A stretch of 64,000 bases of DNA from Legionella adelaidensis (GTDB lineage Bacteria > Pseudomonadota > Gammaproteobacteria > Legionellales > Legionellaceae): positions 1 through 64,000 of the forward strand of contig NZ_LR134422.1 in NCBI RefSeq assembly GCF_900637865.1. The letters are read 5' to 3'. The position numbers were made by a program, and so were the translations under genes. Positions 63,743-64,000 of the stretch are shown here, piece by piece (positions within the stretch are counted from its first letter, which is position 1; each line of letters starts with the position of its first letter). The notes beneath the pieces were generated by a model, which searched no databases, was not told the DNA's origin, and was given only the letters and a program-made list of their open reading frames with translations.

Positions 63743-64000
63743 AAGCGTTCTATTTGTATGCGATCATCTTGAATATAAACTTGGCACGGACCATTTATTT
63801 TCTCTATTGCATCACTTAAACGGTAAAATCCTGCAATGGAAACTAATTCGGCATCTAATGACTGGCAAAAAATTCGCGCTTGTTTATCTCCGGCAATGCC
63901 GGCTAATGCACGGCCTCTTAGTACGCCATAAACATGAATATTTCCATCTGCCAACAATTCAGCCCCGGGGCTGACAGAAGCATTGATGATTAAATCTGTT
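63739..64000 (-). CDS. minC: Septum-site-determining protein MinC, C-terminal part (5' end outside window)
   Basis: The minus-strand frame is open from 64000. The visible C-terminal beta-helix domain has [20 protein letters not shown] and [11 protein letters not shown], the conserved core that binds MinD, ending [15 protein letters not shown]. MinC blocks FtsZ assembly away from midcell. The N-terminal inhibitory domain is beyond the window. Confidence 0.93.
   Translation of the reverse strand, partial: TDLIINASVSPGAELLADGNIHVYGVLRGRALAGIAGDKQARIFCQSLDAELVSIAGFYRLSDAIEKINGPCQVYIQDDRIQIERL

Noticed and set aside
1..64000. CRISPR array, rRNA or tRNA genes
   Set aside because: No regularly spaced direct repeats of CRISPR type were found, and no tRNA or rRNA signature was recognised on visual reading. 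A tRNAscan or Rfam run would settle this.

Overview
The window is an AT-rich gammaproteobacterial chromosome segment, most likely from Legionella or a close relative. The conserved block rlmN-pilF-rodZ-hisS-yfgM-bamB-der and the lpxH-minC junction fix the class. The genus is inferred from large eukaryotic-like proteins scattered among housekeeping genes: ankyrin proteins, an IQ motif plus T-complex-11-like protein, a lipid-kinase-like fold, a patatin, and glutamate-rich C-termini. The effector assignments are inferences from sequence; no secretion evidence is available here.

Layout. 1-4 kb: an SDR fragment, an MscS channel with a cNMP domain, an atypical SDR and an AYG1-like hydrolase. 4.0-5.25 kb: an IS110-group insertion sequence with a long 5' non-coding end, where this family encodes its bridge RNA. 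5.3-7.4 kb: a class II glutamine amidotransferase and a proline-rich orphan. 7.46-9.59 kb: a toxin-antitoxin-DNA methyltransferase cassette bounded by 19-nt inverted repeats, next to an IS3 relic. 9.7-20 kb: large effector candidates, an orphan lumazine synthase, a receiver-domain protein, and a promoter-driven structured RNA resembling 6S RNA at 13.44-13.57 kb. 20-31 kb: metabolism, including an operon of a GCS2/YbdK ligase, a double cNMP-domain protein and a class II amidotransferase. 31-41.7 kb: more effector candidates, small stress-type proteins and a deletion relic that joins an amidoligase N-terminus to a class I amidotransferase C-terminus. 41.8-56.6 kb: ketone-body genes (bdh, adc), tldD-nitrilase, BI-1, murB, pdxJ and the der-to-ndk housekeeping run.

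56.8-60.8 kb is a mobile-element graveyard. One IS4-family transposase gene is split into three pieces: an intact IS3-family element separates the first two, and a methyltransferase plus higBA segment associated with 28-nt inverted repeats separates the last two. 60.8-64 kb ends with a secreted orphan, two orphans, lpxH and the 3' part of minC.

A recurring theme is gamma-glutamyl/amide chemistry: two class II amidotransferases, one GCS2 ligase and one amidoligase/GATase relic. The most novel-looking items are the 6S-like RNA, the ligase-cNMP-amidotransferase operon, the inverted-repeat-bounded toxin-antitoxin-methyltransferase cassette and the candidate IS110 bridge RNA.
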